From Lutraria lutraria (Eukaryota; Mollusca; Bivalvia; Venerida; Mactridae): 64,000 bases of DNA. The stretch lies in contig OZ026833.1 of assembly GCA_964023205.1 (NCBI GenBank), positions 29,848,830-29,912,829 of the forward strand, read 5' to 3'. Below, piece by piece: positions 12,701-27,700 of the stretch (position 1 is the first letter of the stretch; every line of letters begins with the position of its first letter). The position numbers and the translations under genes are program-made. The notes below the pieces were generated by a model, which made no database searches, had not been told where the DNA came from, and saw only the letters and a list, made by a program, of their open reading frames with translations.

Positions 12701-15700
12701 TGTAGCTTGGCTCGAACCCACAGCTCTCTATCAGTGAGAGGTTACAGTGATTTGAAATCAGCGCCCTTAACCACTCGACCACGAAGGCGGGTCAGCTAAT
12801 TTTAGTGTTTGTAAATGAAATGAGTTCATGAAGTGAGTTCATTTTGAGTAGAGGAGAAGTAAAATCATATATTTCTATTTATAAGATATTTATAAGATAG
12901 ACATCTAATTCTACACATACCTTCATCACTTGTTTTCTGTGCTTCAGTAGCAAAGCATATGTATGGTTCACTCATTGTGAAGAGAGCCCAAGACTTGGAT
13001 CTGAAGTTGATACCATGGAAACAGCACAGATTTAAGTTGTTACCCCTCAAGGTCAGGGTACCACCGAGGATCATACCTTCCTTAGGTAACATATCAGGTA
13101 ACATGGAGAATCGACATCCAGTAATATTCTTTAATGCTTTTTGCCAGTGCCTATGATGTCTTAGTTCGGATAACACTAGAAAAATAAATAAGAAAATTAA
13201 TTAAAATCTTTTGAACTGTATACGTGTCAGCAAATCAGCAACTAACAAAAAGATTTTCTGATGGACGTAATATTTACAGAATAAAACACTTTTTAGAACT
13301 TTGTGTTGAAAGAAATCTTTGCTAGCAGAAATGTTTGTGGAAATAGGCCATTCGTGAAAAAGCAATTATTTCCATGATGCAAACTTAATTGCTGATATAG
13401 TTATTATTCATTTATTTCTATGGATTTAATGCCATTTTCAACATTATTTCAGTCATATCGATGCATGCAGTTATCCTAACCAGCTTCCCTGGATTTCGTT
13501 TAGGACTTAACCAGTACTTACCACATAAGCTACTACCAAGCTACCCCACATAATTCAGAGGCGGAGGACAATTTAACACAGGATGTAATATCTTCAGTCA
13601 AATTTGTCACAGACAGTGTAAGCCTCGCCCAGGGTTCGAACTGACAACCTTTTGATCAGTAGACCAATGCTCAAACCACTGAGCTTAACAGGCTGGCTAC
13701 TTGATATTGTATTTTCATTGAGGAACACAAATGAATAAAAGACAGCTACATCAAAGGGAAATTTGTATTTAGAATTTCACTTTATCATATTGCTAAGTAC
13801 AGAACAGGATTTTAAGATGAGAACAATGTTTACAGATTTCAATAAATTGAATTTTATTTTGCATTGCATAGAGTTACGCCATCTTCCCATTTATTTGATA
13901 TAAAGAACCTAAACAATGACATACAAATAAGTAATGCTGACTTACAACCCAGCTCTTATTTGTATTGGATAATTACAGATACAACAGTCCTACATATCAG
14001 GTGATCTAACAATATAATATACCATGAAAATTCCTATTAAAGGCCCCCCCCCCCCCCCTACAAAGACCCCAATTTTTTATCTACACACCAAGCCCTTAAC
14101 ACAAGAGTAAATCTAAAATTAACATCCAAATCCTTAAATATCCTACAAAAAAAACAACAACAACAAAAATGTGTTCATTAAACTTTAATAGATGAACACA
14201 TTCTAAGGTCACAGCCATTTGTTGATGCTGCAAACCTATTAGAAATTTTACGATATATATTAATGTATTATCTTACATGATTCTTCGTCTCCTGATCTAT
14301 GTTTATCTTGAATTCTCTGTCTCACACTTCCTGGTATAGGACCCATGGCCCCTAATGCCCTTTTACTACTGGTGAACTGCTGCATGATAAACTCATCCAG
14401 CTTGGCGACCATTTTGATGAGATCAGGAGTGGTAGAACGTGATATCAATGTATGAAACTTGTCCCATCTGAGATCACCATGTGCAAACAACAGAGCAGTC
14501 CTGTAATACAGTACATAGCATGACCAACAATCCACAAAACAAAACATCTCAAATTTCAAGCAGTGAATTTATGATAATGTTTAATGAGTGTCAAATAATC
14601 CACTGATTTTAAAATTTTATTGTGTGTAATTGATAAGAATCAAACGACAAATTTTTGTCGAGAATTATAAAAAAATATGATACAGTCGAGACTGACCCCT
14701 TGTTTGTAAAAATGTTCTGTCTGAAGTGCGCCATTTTGATCCCTCCCAATGCATGTCACACTTAAAATGGTCTGTCAATAGATTTAGCGATAAAAAAATG
14801 ATATTACCGATAATAAACTGCATGTTTAAGTTAAATGATAGCTAATATATCATACTGAGCACCCTAAAAAAGTATCAACCATACAATCATATCTTTCAGG
14901 AGATAAGTACAGAAATGTATCACAGATTACATACAGAGATTATAAACAACTTACCTAGTTGTAGCCAGTGGAGCATCTGTATTCTCTTGTGTTTTATCAA
15001 TCTTCCATTCGTCTCTAACACTCAGATTCATATCACTGAGCCGTGTCATTAAAACACTTGATCCCATGTAATCTACTCTACCCTCTATAGCATGCATAGA
15101 TACACCGGCCTCATGTAATGGATCCTTACCTAGCTTTGGGTCTTCATTACATTCAACTACAATATAAAATATTCATTTAACTCACAAATCACTCACAAGT
15201 TTCCAAGTTTAAATCATACTCAATCCATGTATAACATGACAATATGAGCACAACATGAGAACAGACTCTATGAAAGGTTTTTATGAACAGGTTTTATCAA
15301 CTGTTGCTGACAGAATTTATATCTAAGTTTAGAACATACCATACTGGGAAATATACTGAACAGCTCATATATTACCACTACTGTATATTTTGATATGCAC
15401 ATGATTTTGAAGCCAATTTTAATAAAGTATATCACAAGTTCCGCTTAGGTACATCAGGACAAACAACATGTAATTTACCAGGATAGAAATTTTGAAATCT
15501 GTATCTTATAATTTAATTGATTAAATTGTTTAATGGTCTTTTGAGCAAGTGCTGATAAATCTTTGTTGTACATCATATACACTAGTACATGAACTGTATG
15601 TTTCATAATTGATCATGTATTTCATGGGCTGGAGTGACTGACAGATTGATTGACTGACTGACTGACTGACTGACTGACTGACTGACGTTTATCCAATATA

Positions 15701-18700
15701 TTCTAATATCATTCAAACTAAGGGTCTAATTATATTTTAGAGGACTCGGAGCAGGGGCCCTCAGGTTGAGCAATTTAGTGTCATTTTGAAGAAAAAGGGG
15801 AAATTTGTATTGTATATTTACTTAACAAAAAGCCAAGTTTCAAGCTTCAACAACAGCTGCTGTATAACATTAAGTTAAACACTAAATGACTCAGCTGTAC
15901 TCACAGTATGTTGAGATTCCTTGCACGTCCACATTACCACCAATTACTCCACCCCTACTATCAAGATGAGATCCACCAAGGCCAGCTGAGATTCTGAGAT
16001 CTTTATGTCCGGTACTACCAATAGATAATCTCCCCTGACTCTGTATGTCAACTGTATTCCACCTGTAGCATACATAAACATTATCAATATTAACTTATCT
16101 TAGTTATATATGAACATAATTAACAATCTGTCAGAATTTTATGCGAGTTATATCAAAGGATTTTAAGCAGAAATCTATCACAGAATCTATTTCCATCAAT
16201 AATACTATTAATTATGAAACTAACAGCTAAAAAGGAGTAACAACAAGCTGTCTTACTGTCTGAGCTATATATTCAATATCTTGCCTATGTATATAAAGGT
16301 ATAACAAACCATGAGGCATCACAGCCTGTACTAAACTTTGAATCAAGTCAATGACAATTGTGTAACAAAGCTTTTCAATCAAGAAACTAGAACTATCACT
16401 AAAGGTGATGAATGCCCCCAGATGCGGCCTTGACACAGTTATTGTTACATTTTACAGAGGGAAATATAATGCATTTTCATTTTTTTAATACCAGCAAATT
16501 GTTGCTTAGATATATCCTGACCAGTTTCTAAATATATATTATATAAAAAATAACAAAGGGCCATAACTCATTAAAATTTACTTGGACAAAACCTATTTTG
16601 GGCATGCACAACTTGGCAAACTACTTATCACTTCTAAGAAGTTTCACTGAATTCCTGCATGTAGTTGCTGAGAAATAGTACGGACAAAATTTACCTAATT
16701 GTATAAAACAAAGGGCCATAACTCAGTGAAAATTAATCTAAACAAAACCTGGTTATTGCATGCACAACTTGGCTTACTATTTATAACTTCTGTGAAGTTT
16801 CATTGAATTCCTATGAGTAGTTACTGAGATATTGTATATATTGTATAAAAACAACAAAGGGCCATAACTCAGTGAAAATTTAACCAACCAAGACAAGCTT
16901 AATGCATGCACAACTAGGCTAACTACTCATCACTTCTGAGAAGTTTTATTGAATTCCTGGCAGTAGTCAATGAGAAATAGTCAGGACAAAATTTTCCTAT
17001 TGTATATACTGTAGACAAAAACAAAGGGCTATAACTCAGTGAAAATCAATCCAAATGAAAATTGCTTTAAGCATGCACAACTAGGCTTACTACTTATTAC
17101 TTCTGTGAAGTTTCGTTGAAATCCTGTGAGTAATTGCTGAGAAATTGTCCGGACAAAATTTGCCTATTGTATATACTGTATAAAAACAACAAAGGGCTAT
17201 AACTCAGTGAAAATTAATCCGAACGAAAATTGTTTTAAGCAAGCACAACTAGGCTTACTACTGATCACTTCTGTGAAGTTTCATTGAGATCCTGTGAGTA
17301 ATTGCTCGGAAATTGTCCGGACAAAATTTGCCTATTGTATATACTGTATAAAAACAACAAAGGGCTATAACTCAGTGAAAATTAATCCGAACGAAAATTG
17401 CTTTAAGCATGCACAACTAGGCTTACTACTGATCATTTCTGTGAAGTTGCATTGAGATCCTGTGAGTAATTGCTGAGAAATTGTCCGGACAAAATTTGCC
17501 TATTGTATATACTGTATAAAAACAACAAAGGGGTATAACTCAGTGAAAATTAATCCGAACGAAAAATGCTTTAAGCTAGCACAACTTCTGTGAAGTTTTA
17601 TTGAAATCCTATAAGTAGTTGCTGAGAAATTCTCCGGACAAATTGTGTCTACAGATGCACGGACCGACTGACCGACCGGCCGACCGGCCGACCGACCGAC
17701 CGTCAAGCGTGAATCCAATATAGCCCCCATATATTTCATATCTGGGGGTATAATAAGACACAAACAGTAGATAGAAAACATTTCCTTGTTTCAAGACTTG
17801 TCAACAAACAAGCTTACATGCATGTAAATGTAAATACCAAACTTTCCAAATAAAAACCCCACCTTTCTTGGCAAAGTACAACATCCCGACTTCATGAATA
17901 ACTCAAAATAGATTCAAATTACAGTCAAATCTCTGCCACCCTTGTGAAGGACAAAACATAGCTTTTATTGACGGGTGGCCTATATTCGGGGGTCAGTTTG
18001 CTCTAAATAATCCATTCCGGTTTTTAAATGAATGGCCTTTATTCAGATGTAGCCACTAGCACGGGTTTGATTGTATATCAAATATATGAATAAACCCTTT
18101 AAACATAACTAGAATAATTAGAAGAAAGGGATAGAAAGTCCCTAGATATTTCTAATATGAAAATAGGCTAAGCCTATGGAACGGGGAAGTTGAGTCCATT
18201 GGAAAGGAACGACAACTCTAGGTAGAGATTGTTTGAGCACCTTGCGTAAACAAAAAGTGACGTCATTCTATTTCCTGTCAAGCATTTGCGCGATAAACTT
18301 TATGCAGACGCTTTTCACAAAGTTTACCAAAAGCGTTTGTATTTTTTAAATAAAGCTTCTTTTTTAAAAAACTTCGAATATTTTGCTTTCTATTTCTTGT
18401 AAACAGATAGGAAAACATAAATATAAGTGAGTAATTATATTACGATGTAAAAAAATATACCAATACGAGAACGAGAATTTAGTTGTTACAAACAAAATGG
18501 CGCCCAAAATGGCGGCCTCTATGATTTGGAAATGAGATTTTCGGCGATAGGTAATACATTTGAAATTGTTTTAATTCACATTGAACCTTTTCTAACGTAC
18601 GCATTGTCTATAGCCGGGCAAGGCCAAAGCCCGGGACCCGCTTTGAGGGCCCCGGTCTTTGACTTCCCCGTATTAAGAAATATTTTGTGAATGTTAGACT

Positions 18701-21700
18701 TACGAAGTGTTTCCCATCACATTACTCATGTTAACATTCACATTTAATTGTTTGAGATTGACAGCATACAGCACTAATGTCTGCCAGCCAGTAGATTTAC
18801 GTTCTCCACTCTGTCGTGTACCAGCAGTTAGCGTACTTTGTAGCTGACTGTTACGTCGCATCATCGGCGTCTTCACACGGGTCTGAGAGCTACTGGGTGT
18901 GGCCCCGGGTGTGTGATGGAGATCAGGGCTGTGGTATGCATCTATAGGGGACTGAGGGGCTGAACTTCCTGTGATAAAAATACAGATTACATCTACATGA
19001 TCTATTACAGTATAGAACTATGGATTTATTGTCCAATTAATAATTGAAGAACAAGTAAAAATATTTTTGGAACATTAGAGATAACTGTAAAGACACTTCA
19101 GCAACATGCACTTATTCTAGGTGAAAGAAATTGATGTAGTTGCTGTGAATTACAAGAAACATTTTAGAAAATTAGAAAATGAAGTAGACTTCAAAGTAAC
19201 AGACATGGAAATAAATTCTAGCAAACAATGAACAAACTTGTATCAAATGAAATCAAACTTACATAGCAATACTAAATGGAAACAATTAGAGTCAGTTGTA
19301 CATAAGATTAATAATACGATTGAGGAGAGAATATATTAATTAAGCAACCGTTGCATGAAACAGCATAAAAACAAACATGAACACAAAATCTTAGCATAAA
19401 TGAGAGAAGAAAAAATAAGATAAATTCTCATATAAATTTTAGATACACAAAAATGTAGTTTAAACTAATTTATTAAACAATAATTAATTAGAATTCATCA
19501 CAGGAATCAACATATTTTAATGGAATATAATTCAGGTACATATTACTGCAGATATACAGGGCAAGGATTTTGTTATGGTAAATATATATGATAATCAGTG
19601 CAAAGAAAAATTCATTTCATCTCAAAAGACTAAGTACATTTAATAACACCAAACTCTAGATCCTAGGTACAAAACCAACTACATATATGTTGACCTCACC
19701 TAAAATGCAGCCATATCATTTGTCAACAGCTCTGAAATTTGCTTCAAATCTCAATTCTATAACCTTAGACAAAATTTACTCTTTGAGAGGCTTGCAGGGA
19801 AGATTGGGCCTATGCCACAGGTAATTGACACACACAAAGTTCTATTTACCATATTATGGCCGTATAGGCTTCTTATATATAATAAAATATTTTATTATAT
19901 ATAGGAAGCCTATACGGCCAAAATATGGTACAAAATTATTTTTTTTGTGTCAAGTACCTGTGGCCTACGCCTAACTGCGTTGCCTCTATAAATAAAGTCT
20001 TTCTTCTTATTATTACTCTATGACATTTCTTGAGCACTTAGGTTCACATTACACTGTCAGTTTGTTACATGTATATGCATGTTTTCTTGGATATTACAGA
20101 TATGGTACTTTAAGCTTTATGCGTTACAAGCTTTCAAATTACAGAACAAGCAAGTAGATGGATATAATGTTTAACATGAAAGATAATACTGAAATATTTA
20201 TACCAGTATGTAATATTTATACCAGTATGTAACTGTACATGACACACTTTCTCTGATATCGAGGGTTCAACGCAAGAGTGTCATAACTCATATTGAAATA
20301 ATAACAAGTTATGATAGTGTTGCGCTAAGCCCCCGATATGCTGATTAATATATTAAAAAGAACTTATGTAATTCATAAAATCTGTCAAAGAGATGCATTA
20401 CTATACCATAACCCAAACACACCTCGTCTTTCAGATATCCGCGATGCCAATTCTTTTTTCAACTCAGCACTAATTTGAATCTTATTCTTGTCTCCAGATG
20501 AACCGCTGCGTTGATGACCTTGAACAAAGTTCAGGTCATTTAGCGAGAGTGCATGCAGGGCAGGGGATGAAGTGCTGGGTTTGGCGGGGTAAGGCGGGCA
20601 CAGGTATGAATCCATGCCACTATGAGATGAGGCTGTTGATGATAAACTTGAACTGTCTGAAATCAATGTAAATAAGGAAAAAACTCAAAGAATACAACAG
20701 TAACACAATAATCTACATGCAGAACTTAAAACGTACAATATAAAAAGAGAAAATTTTGCAGATATCTGAAAAAAATAGTACACTATCTAGAGAGCTATGA
20801 AACCATAGAACAATTATTGCAGCTCATCTCCACAATATTGACCAGGCCTATCTTGGAGATTACTTCACATTCAGGACATGGCCCTTCTTGGGGGGCTCTA
20901 GCAGCCCTAGGTGGAATTGTTTGTACAATTTTTCTTGACAGACTTTCAAAGGAATGTTGGTTTGGTTTGAATTTGGCTAAGAACTGGTAGTCAATAAAAT
21001 GACATTTTTGTAGGAAAAATTAAGGGATGAACAGACTGTGTGTTTTATACTTGTAGCTATTTTAGTTATGCATGCAGCCCTGTTTGATAGGTCTGGGGAA
21101 CACAAAATAATGTAATGTTTCTTTTCCAATTTAGCATCAAATTTAACAATTTATCACTAAATCCCCACATACATCTTATCATCACCTTAGGATTGAAAGG
21201 GCCCATCTGACAATTATAAATAAGCAACATAAGCCCTTTTGATTCTTAGGCGACCTTATATTATAGAATCAATAAGTTCAATAAAATAAAGAACTGAAAG
21301 CACTCATGGAAACTGAACTTAAATAGACTTGCACTGCAACATAAAATGGAAACTAGTTTAACAGTTGCATGGCAGATGAAGAGAAACATAGTACTCAATT
21401 CCGCATTAAAATTAATGTGCACTGAGCGAGTAACAGCTACGGAAAAATGAATAATCCTTCAGTTTCCAAAAAGAAAATAATTTGCAATAAAAAAAGAAAT
21501 CAATTTTCTGAAACTGCATCGAACATGTACCGGGTAATTCATAATCCTTCAGTTTCCAAAAAGAAAATAATTTGCGATAAAAAAAGAAATCAATTTTCAG
21601 AAACTGCATCGAACATGTACCGGGTAATTCTTTTCACTTTACTATGATTATCAAATTATAATTACCTGCATCTAAGTGAGCATTCTGAGAGTTACAGACT

Positions 21701-24700
21701 TAAGTCAGAATTATTCAGTATACTTGACATGGTTACAAGTCAGAAATAAGTTACAGCTAAGCAAGCTTCAGTTAGTTTGATATTTCAGCATTAAGTTTGA
21801 AGTTAAGCATAAGTTACCTCAGATACTATAGATCCAGTTCACAAATTTGTTATCAACTTATTCATTACTTGTTCTTATTTTCCCAGGAACAGAAAATACA
21901 GACTCATACATACATCATCAGGAATGATAATGACTGTATCAATAAAACAATCATCGCATGAAATAGGAGTGGGTGGGGTTGGAAAGGTCGCTAAATAATG
22001 AATAAAACATTACAACATGTTATATTGGGTATCTTTCATAGTACATGTACACCGTACTTCAAACAACAATACTGTTTAAATATATCCACATAAAATTGAA
22101 CATGAATGCCTGAATTCATAGCTTTATAGACTGTACAGTTAAAACATTATAAATCCTATTTAACACTCTTATCTTATCGATGTTAAGGTAAGAAAATAGT
22201 GTGTAATATGATTGATAGTTTTTCTTTCTATAATGGCTTCTTATATGGCAAATGAATAGGTATATGAAATACAAATATAGCTAATATATGCTTTTGTTTA
22301 ATGAGTAACGTAATTTAGCTGATATTCATATAAATATCAGGGTCAGAGATTATAAATCTCAGTTATAAGACCAGTCTGAAACGTAAGCCTCTGATTGGTT
22401 AATACAACTGACCAATGGCAAGGCAGCAATATGAGACTGGTCTACAAACTTTGCCCTATATTTGTAGCCCAGGATGAAGCAAGCATTTGTAAGCATGATT
22501 TATTTGTGAGGAACTGTGACCAAGCATTGTGTCAATGTTTTATCAACATAGAGTGCAAACCTTCATATTTACATAGAAAGGTCATAAGGTCATTATGTTA
22601 AGTTTATCTTACTTCTTCTCCAATAGAAAGATGTGTTAAGTCTCATTCCAATTGATTTAGGAACTAGTGTAACATCAGGGAATTTTTTTTAAAAGTTATT
22701 TCTCAAAGAAAAATTATATAGTTAAATAATAGTTCCAAATAATACAAATAAAATATCTGTTAAATTAAGCTGATAAAATAACTTAATAAATTTTATTATT
22801 CTGACTTCAAATTTAATTTTCTTTATTTATTACTTATTAACTACTGTCCATATTGATATTATTACATACAATAGTCAATGTACATGTAATTTTTTTCTAT
22901 GTAAAACACAGATATTTGCAGAAGATTAAAATGAAAAAGTACACAAAAGATCTGATTTATACCTAAGTGTCAGTGCATTAATTATTTAATGAGGAATGAA
23001 ACTTAAAAGATTTTCCCATCAACTTAAACCAATCTAAAACCAGACAAGATGAACATGGTTAAGAGATCTATGCCTCAGGCTCCCATTATTAATGCAGCTA
23101 TGCACAGTGGGTATTTTTTTTTTCAACATGACTAGGGGCCCCTTCAATATATGGCAAGGCATGATGTTTGTTTCTGGAAGAAGGCATATAATGATGGAAG
23201 TTTTACCTCGTTTGTGACGTCTCTTTTTTCCTGATATAGTTAGAAATGCTTATTAGAATTACAACTGTCATAAGCTTAAAATATCATTTATAACAACATA
23301 TAAATAAAAAAAAATTACCAACACATAGCAATATGAGTAAGTATCAGAAATATAAGAACACAAAGTAAGAAATTTGGTAAAAAGATGAAGATAAAAGATA
23401 AAACTGTATTTTTGAGAAATATCCTAACATTCACTCTTATCATTATGTTTAAAGTATCTTTGAGAATATACGCACCATACATTCACCACAACAATAAGTT
23501 TATGGAAAAAGTGACACACTCTCTCTTCTGTTTGTCTTAATTCACGCACTTACTAGTACATGTACTTACATTGAACATTATTATATAAAACTGACTAAGG
23601 TAGGCACAAATATATCAACACAAACAATATCACTACAATACGAATAGCAAAACAGAAAATAACAATACTGCACAGAAAACAGACAAATGCTGTAAAAACA
23701 TGAAGTATTAATTACTACTAATTAATTAATAGAATATTAAATTTTAACTATTATAAGTTAAACTTAGTTTTTATTAAAACGGGGATTACCAGTTTTAACA
23801 AAAGGTAAGCATTCAGACAAGTAAATTAAGCGGTACAGTCGAACCTGTGTTAGCAGCCATCTCCAATTAAATACCACCCTGTGAATAAAGGCCATCTCTT
23901 TAAAGAACCGCCATTGACTATTTACTAAATGACCTCCAAATAAAGGCCACATTTTGTCTATCCAAAGCATGGTCTTTGTTAACAGGTAAATGAGAATGTT
24001 TTTACAGCATTTGTAATAAACTTTAAATCACGCATGAATACGAAAAGAAACAGTATCACAAATTCCAGACAAGAGTTGTCTACCTTCATCCTCCATCATC
24101 CAACTTTCATCACCAAGAAACAATCTTCTAGCTAAGTTACGTCTATACCAAGCCTTCGGGAATGATAGGATTTCGGATAATCTTCTCATGTCATACTTAA
24201 AGGCCGCGGTACCAATATCACACACAGCTAAAATTAGATTTATTAGAATCTTTTTAGTAGTGATTTTTAAGTGTTATGTTATTGTCATTTTTTACCACCA
24301 ATTTGTTTCATGTAATTATTTAATTGACAACAAACATGTATTACAGTCGAAACTCATTATATCGAAATCGCTTATATCGAAATCCCGCTTATATCGAAGT
24401 AAAGATAAAGTCCCGATTTTTATCCTTATTACATATTAAAAAAACGCACGTATATCGAATTCGTGGTTCTCGATATTTTTATATATCGAAGTAGATTTTC
24501 GGTCCGAACCAAATATTTTCAACTATAAAGTTGTCGAACCAGTTATGTCGCCAACTTACAAAAGAAATGTTTGCACCTTTTCCGCAAACAAACACTTACA
24601 ATTTAAAATCGATATTTAATTATTGACAGCTGTATAAACATGTTTGTGTCCATTCTCACTATTATAAAACTGATACAAACTTTTCGTTGATGAAACAAAT

Positions 24701-27700
24701 TATTATTAATGCTGCTATACGCTCATTTAAAACTATCTTATGCTTATTTGAAATGTATATAGCAAAATAAATATATCGAAAGTACCCGTATAAGTACCGG
24801 TATAAATGCCGTATTCATATAACCTGTTACAATCCCGTACACTAAATAACACGATTACGTTATTATTACGACACACTGACTTTAGCTCTAAAATGTAAAC
24901 ACGAGTATCGAAATTCCTATATCGAAGTTCGTTTATATCGAAGTATTTTGGCAAGTCCCACGAACTTCGATATAACGAGTTTTGACTGTATGTTAATGTC
25001 AATAAAATATTTTGACTTTGACTTGACTTTTTTATTAATCAGCAAGTATTACATGTACAAATGTATTCTAGAAATTAAAGTCAATTCCTTTCAAGAGAGT
25101 TCAGTGACTACTTGGAGGCATCAGAAAATTTAAATCCAATTAAAGCGTCAGGCCTCTGTGGGCAAGTGGTTATGATCTCTGATTAGTAATCATTTGCCCA
25201 TCAATACTGTGAAATTAAATCCCTGTCCAGCTAGCTTACATATCAATGGTTCTACCCTGGTTTATGCCTGGGTCTCCTCCGTAGTTAAAGTTGGGAAGTC
25301 ACAAAATTACTCTAGCTGTTGGTGGAACACTAAACGCCAGCAAAAAAATCTCACATTCATTCATTGTTTGATATGACTAAAATAACCATATTTTCAAACA
25401 AAAACATATAGAATCGAGAACAAAATTTAATGTACTTACTTGAAAATCTTACAACATTATATATTTCAGACGTTGATTTGTCCAGTTAAAAATCTCATGT
25501 TCATTCACTGTTTGATAAAGGACTTAAACAACCATGTTTCCAAAAAGAAATCTGAAGAACTCTTAACAGATTATACTTACTTGAAAATCTTACAATATTA
25601 CATTTTTCGGAAGTGGATTTGTCCATTTTCAGCTCTAGTTTTCTGCTTCTAGCAATGTTTAAAGTTACATATTCCAGATTAAGACTTAGAGAATCTTTCC
25701 TGTGTATATCACCTAACACTGTCTGTTCTTCTATGCTTCCTGAATGATAGAAACATTTTATCAGAGTTCTGACTAAAGTGGAAGTAAAAATATGGCTTAT
25801 CAGTAAACAGGCTGATCAGTACCGGTATAATCATCAATTCAGTAGATTATCCTCTAGTGGTTTGTAACATTCATGTATCAATTTTATTATATTCACATGT
25901 AATAAAAACAACGATTTACAATAACGAAAACACTATTTTGGATGAAAATGTTAATTTTACAACATGATTTTCAAATCATATAAAATATTAATCATTCAGT
26001 TATGAAACATGAACAAGAATTACATAAGTACATTTGCATAAGTATTAATAAAATCACAATAAAAATATAATTACTGTATCTTCTGTTTTACAAAAAATGT
26101 GCAAGTTTTGCTTCATTGAACAACTTACTCATTCATTGTACATTACTATTTAATATGGATATCAAGTTTTGTGAAATTTAACAGTTCGTTTCAATTTATC
26201 ACTTCCATAATACAGGGGTGTCAATAGAGACAAATTAAAAATCCTGAAAACCATACACAGCCAACCATTTTTGCTAAACATGAGACCTTCAATCACATTG
26301 TTTCCATATTTAACTCAGTTTGTATTAAAGAAAATCCTTCAGAGCAGATTAATTGACAATAACTTTGCCATTTCTTGATATGTTTTCATCAAATAACTTT
26401 TGCTCATAAATTATAGCTCTTTCATGACACAGGTCCACAAATGATGAAAAAAAAATTCTCGTCACTGATCTTATTTATACTATCAAGGTAAAAAGCCTAC
26501 TATATGTCTATATACCATTTGGCATGAAATGTCTATTGTACACACATATCCGACCAATCAGATCGCTTGATACATCACTCGCACTTGACTCAAAATGACT
26601 TGCAGCAAAGTTAAATAACTAAGGAACACAAAATTAATTTTACCGTTTCACAGTTATTAGATGTAATTGAATGAGATTTTCGGTAGGAATGAATATCTTA
26701 TAGTTTATCTGAATGACATGTGTAGCAATTTTCCTTCAGCGCACATCTTTTATGCTGAAACAACGAGATGCGATGTTCCACATTGTTTGGCATATAGACA
26801 TATAGTAGGCTTTTTATCTTGATAGTATATATAAGATCAGTGACGAGAATTTTTTTTTCATCATTTGTGGACCAAACACTGATACTGCCACCTGTGTTTC
26901 AGGACAGATAAATCCAGAATTCTGGATATATCCAGACTGTTGTTATCCCTGATAATATCTTACCTAGGTATCTGGGGGAAGATTGAAGCCCGGCTTTCCT
27001 CTGGCCCCCTCCGTATGGATGGAAAATATACAGTGAGAAATCTTTCAGACATCCTGTAACACTTAGTCCACCAGAGGATGTCATCAAACCTAGATCTGAT
27101 GCCGTACTCGGGGTTCGAACTTTCTCCTTACCACCACTCAGATTCCTCTCTCGAACAAGTTTCTTTCCAACTAAAACAAAACAGTTAACAACAGATATGA
27201 AAATAAACATTTATTGAAGAGGAGCCTTATTAATTGCTCCATAATATGTAAACATACATTCAGTCACATAAAATCGTGTTAATTAAATTAAATGTTAATT
27301 CTTGAAATAATATTGAAAAGAAGTAATATTGAGATTACTCCAAGTCTATCAATGAAATAAAGGTAATTGACAATACAGTAAGACCTCTCCAGAGCGACCC
27401 TCTGTAGAGCAACAACCTCTCTATAACAACACCTTCAATATTTCCCTAAGTTGATATTTACTGTAAATTTAACCTCTGTAGAGCAACAACCTCTAAAGAA
27501 CGATCAATATTTGCAGCTCCCACAGGGTGTTGCTCTATAGAGTTTGTACTGTATAGCTGATGAAAAATTGAAACTTCAATTCAATCTAGTAAAAAGATAT
27601 TTTCTATAATATGTCATACTTACATTTATTCTTCAGTGGTGGTGTGCCATCAGAAGCTAAATTTGATTCCACATCAGATCTCTTTGTGGAGAAGACAAAT

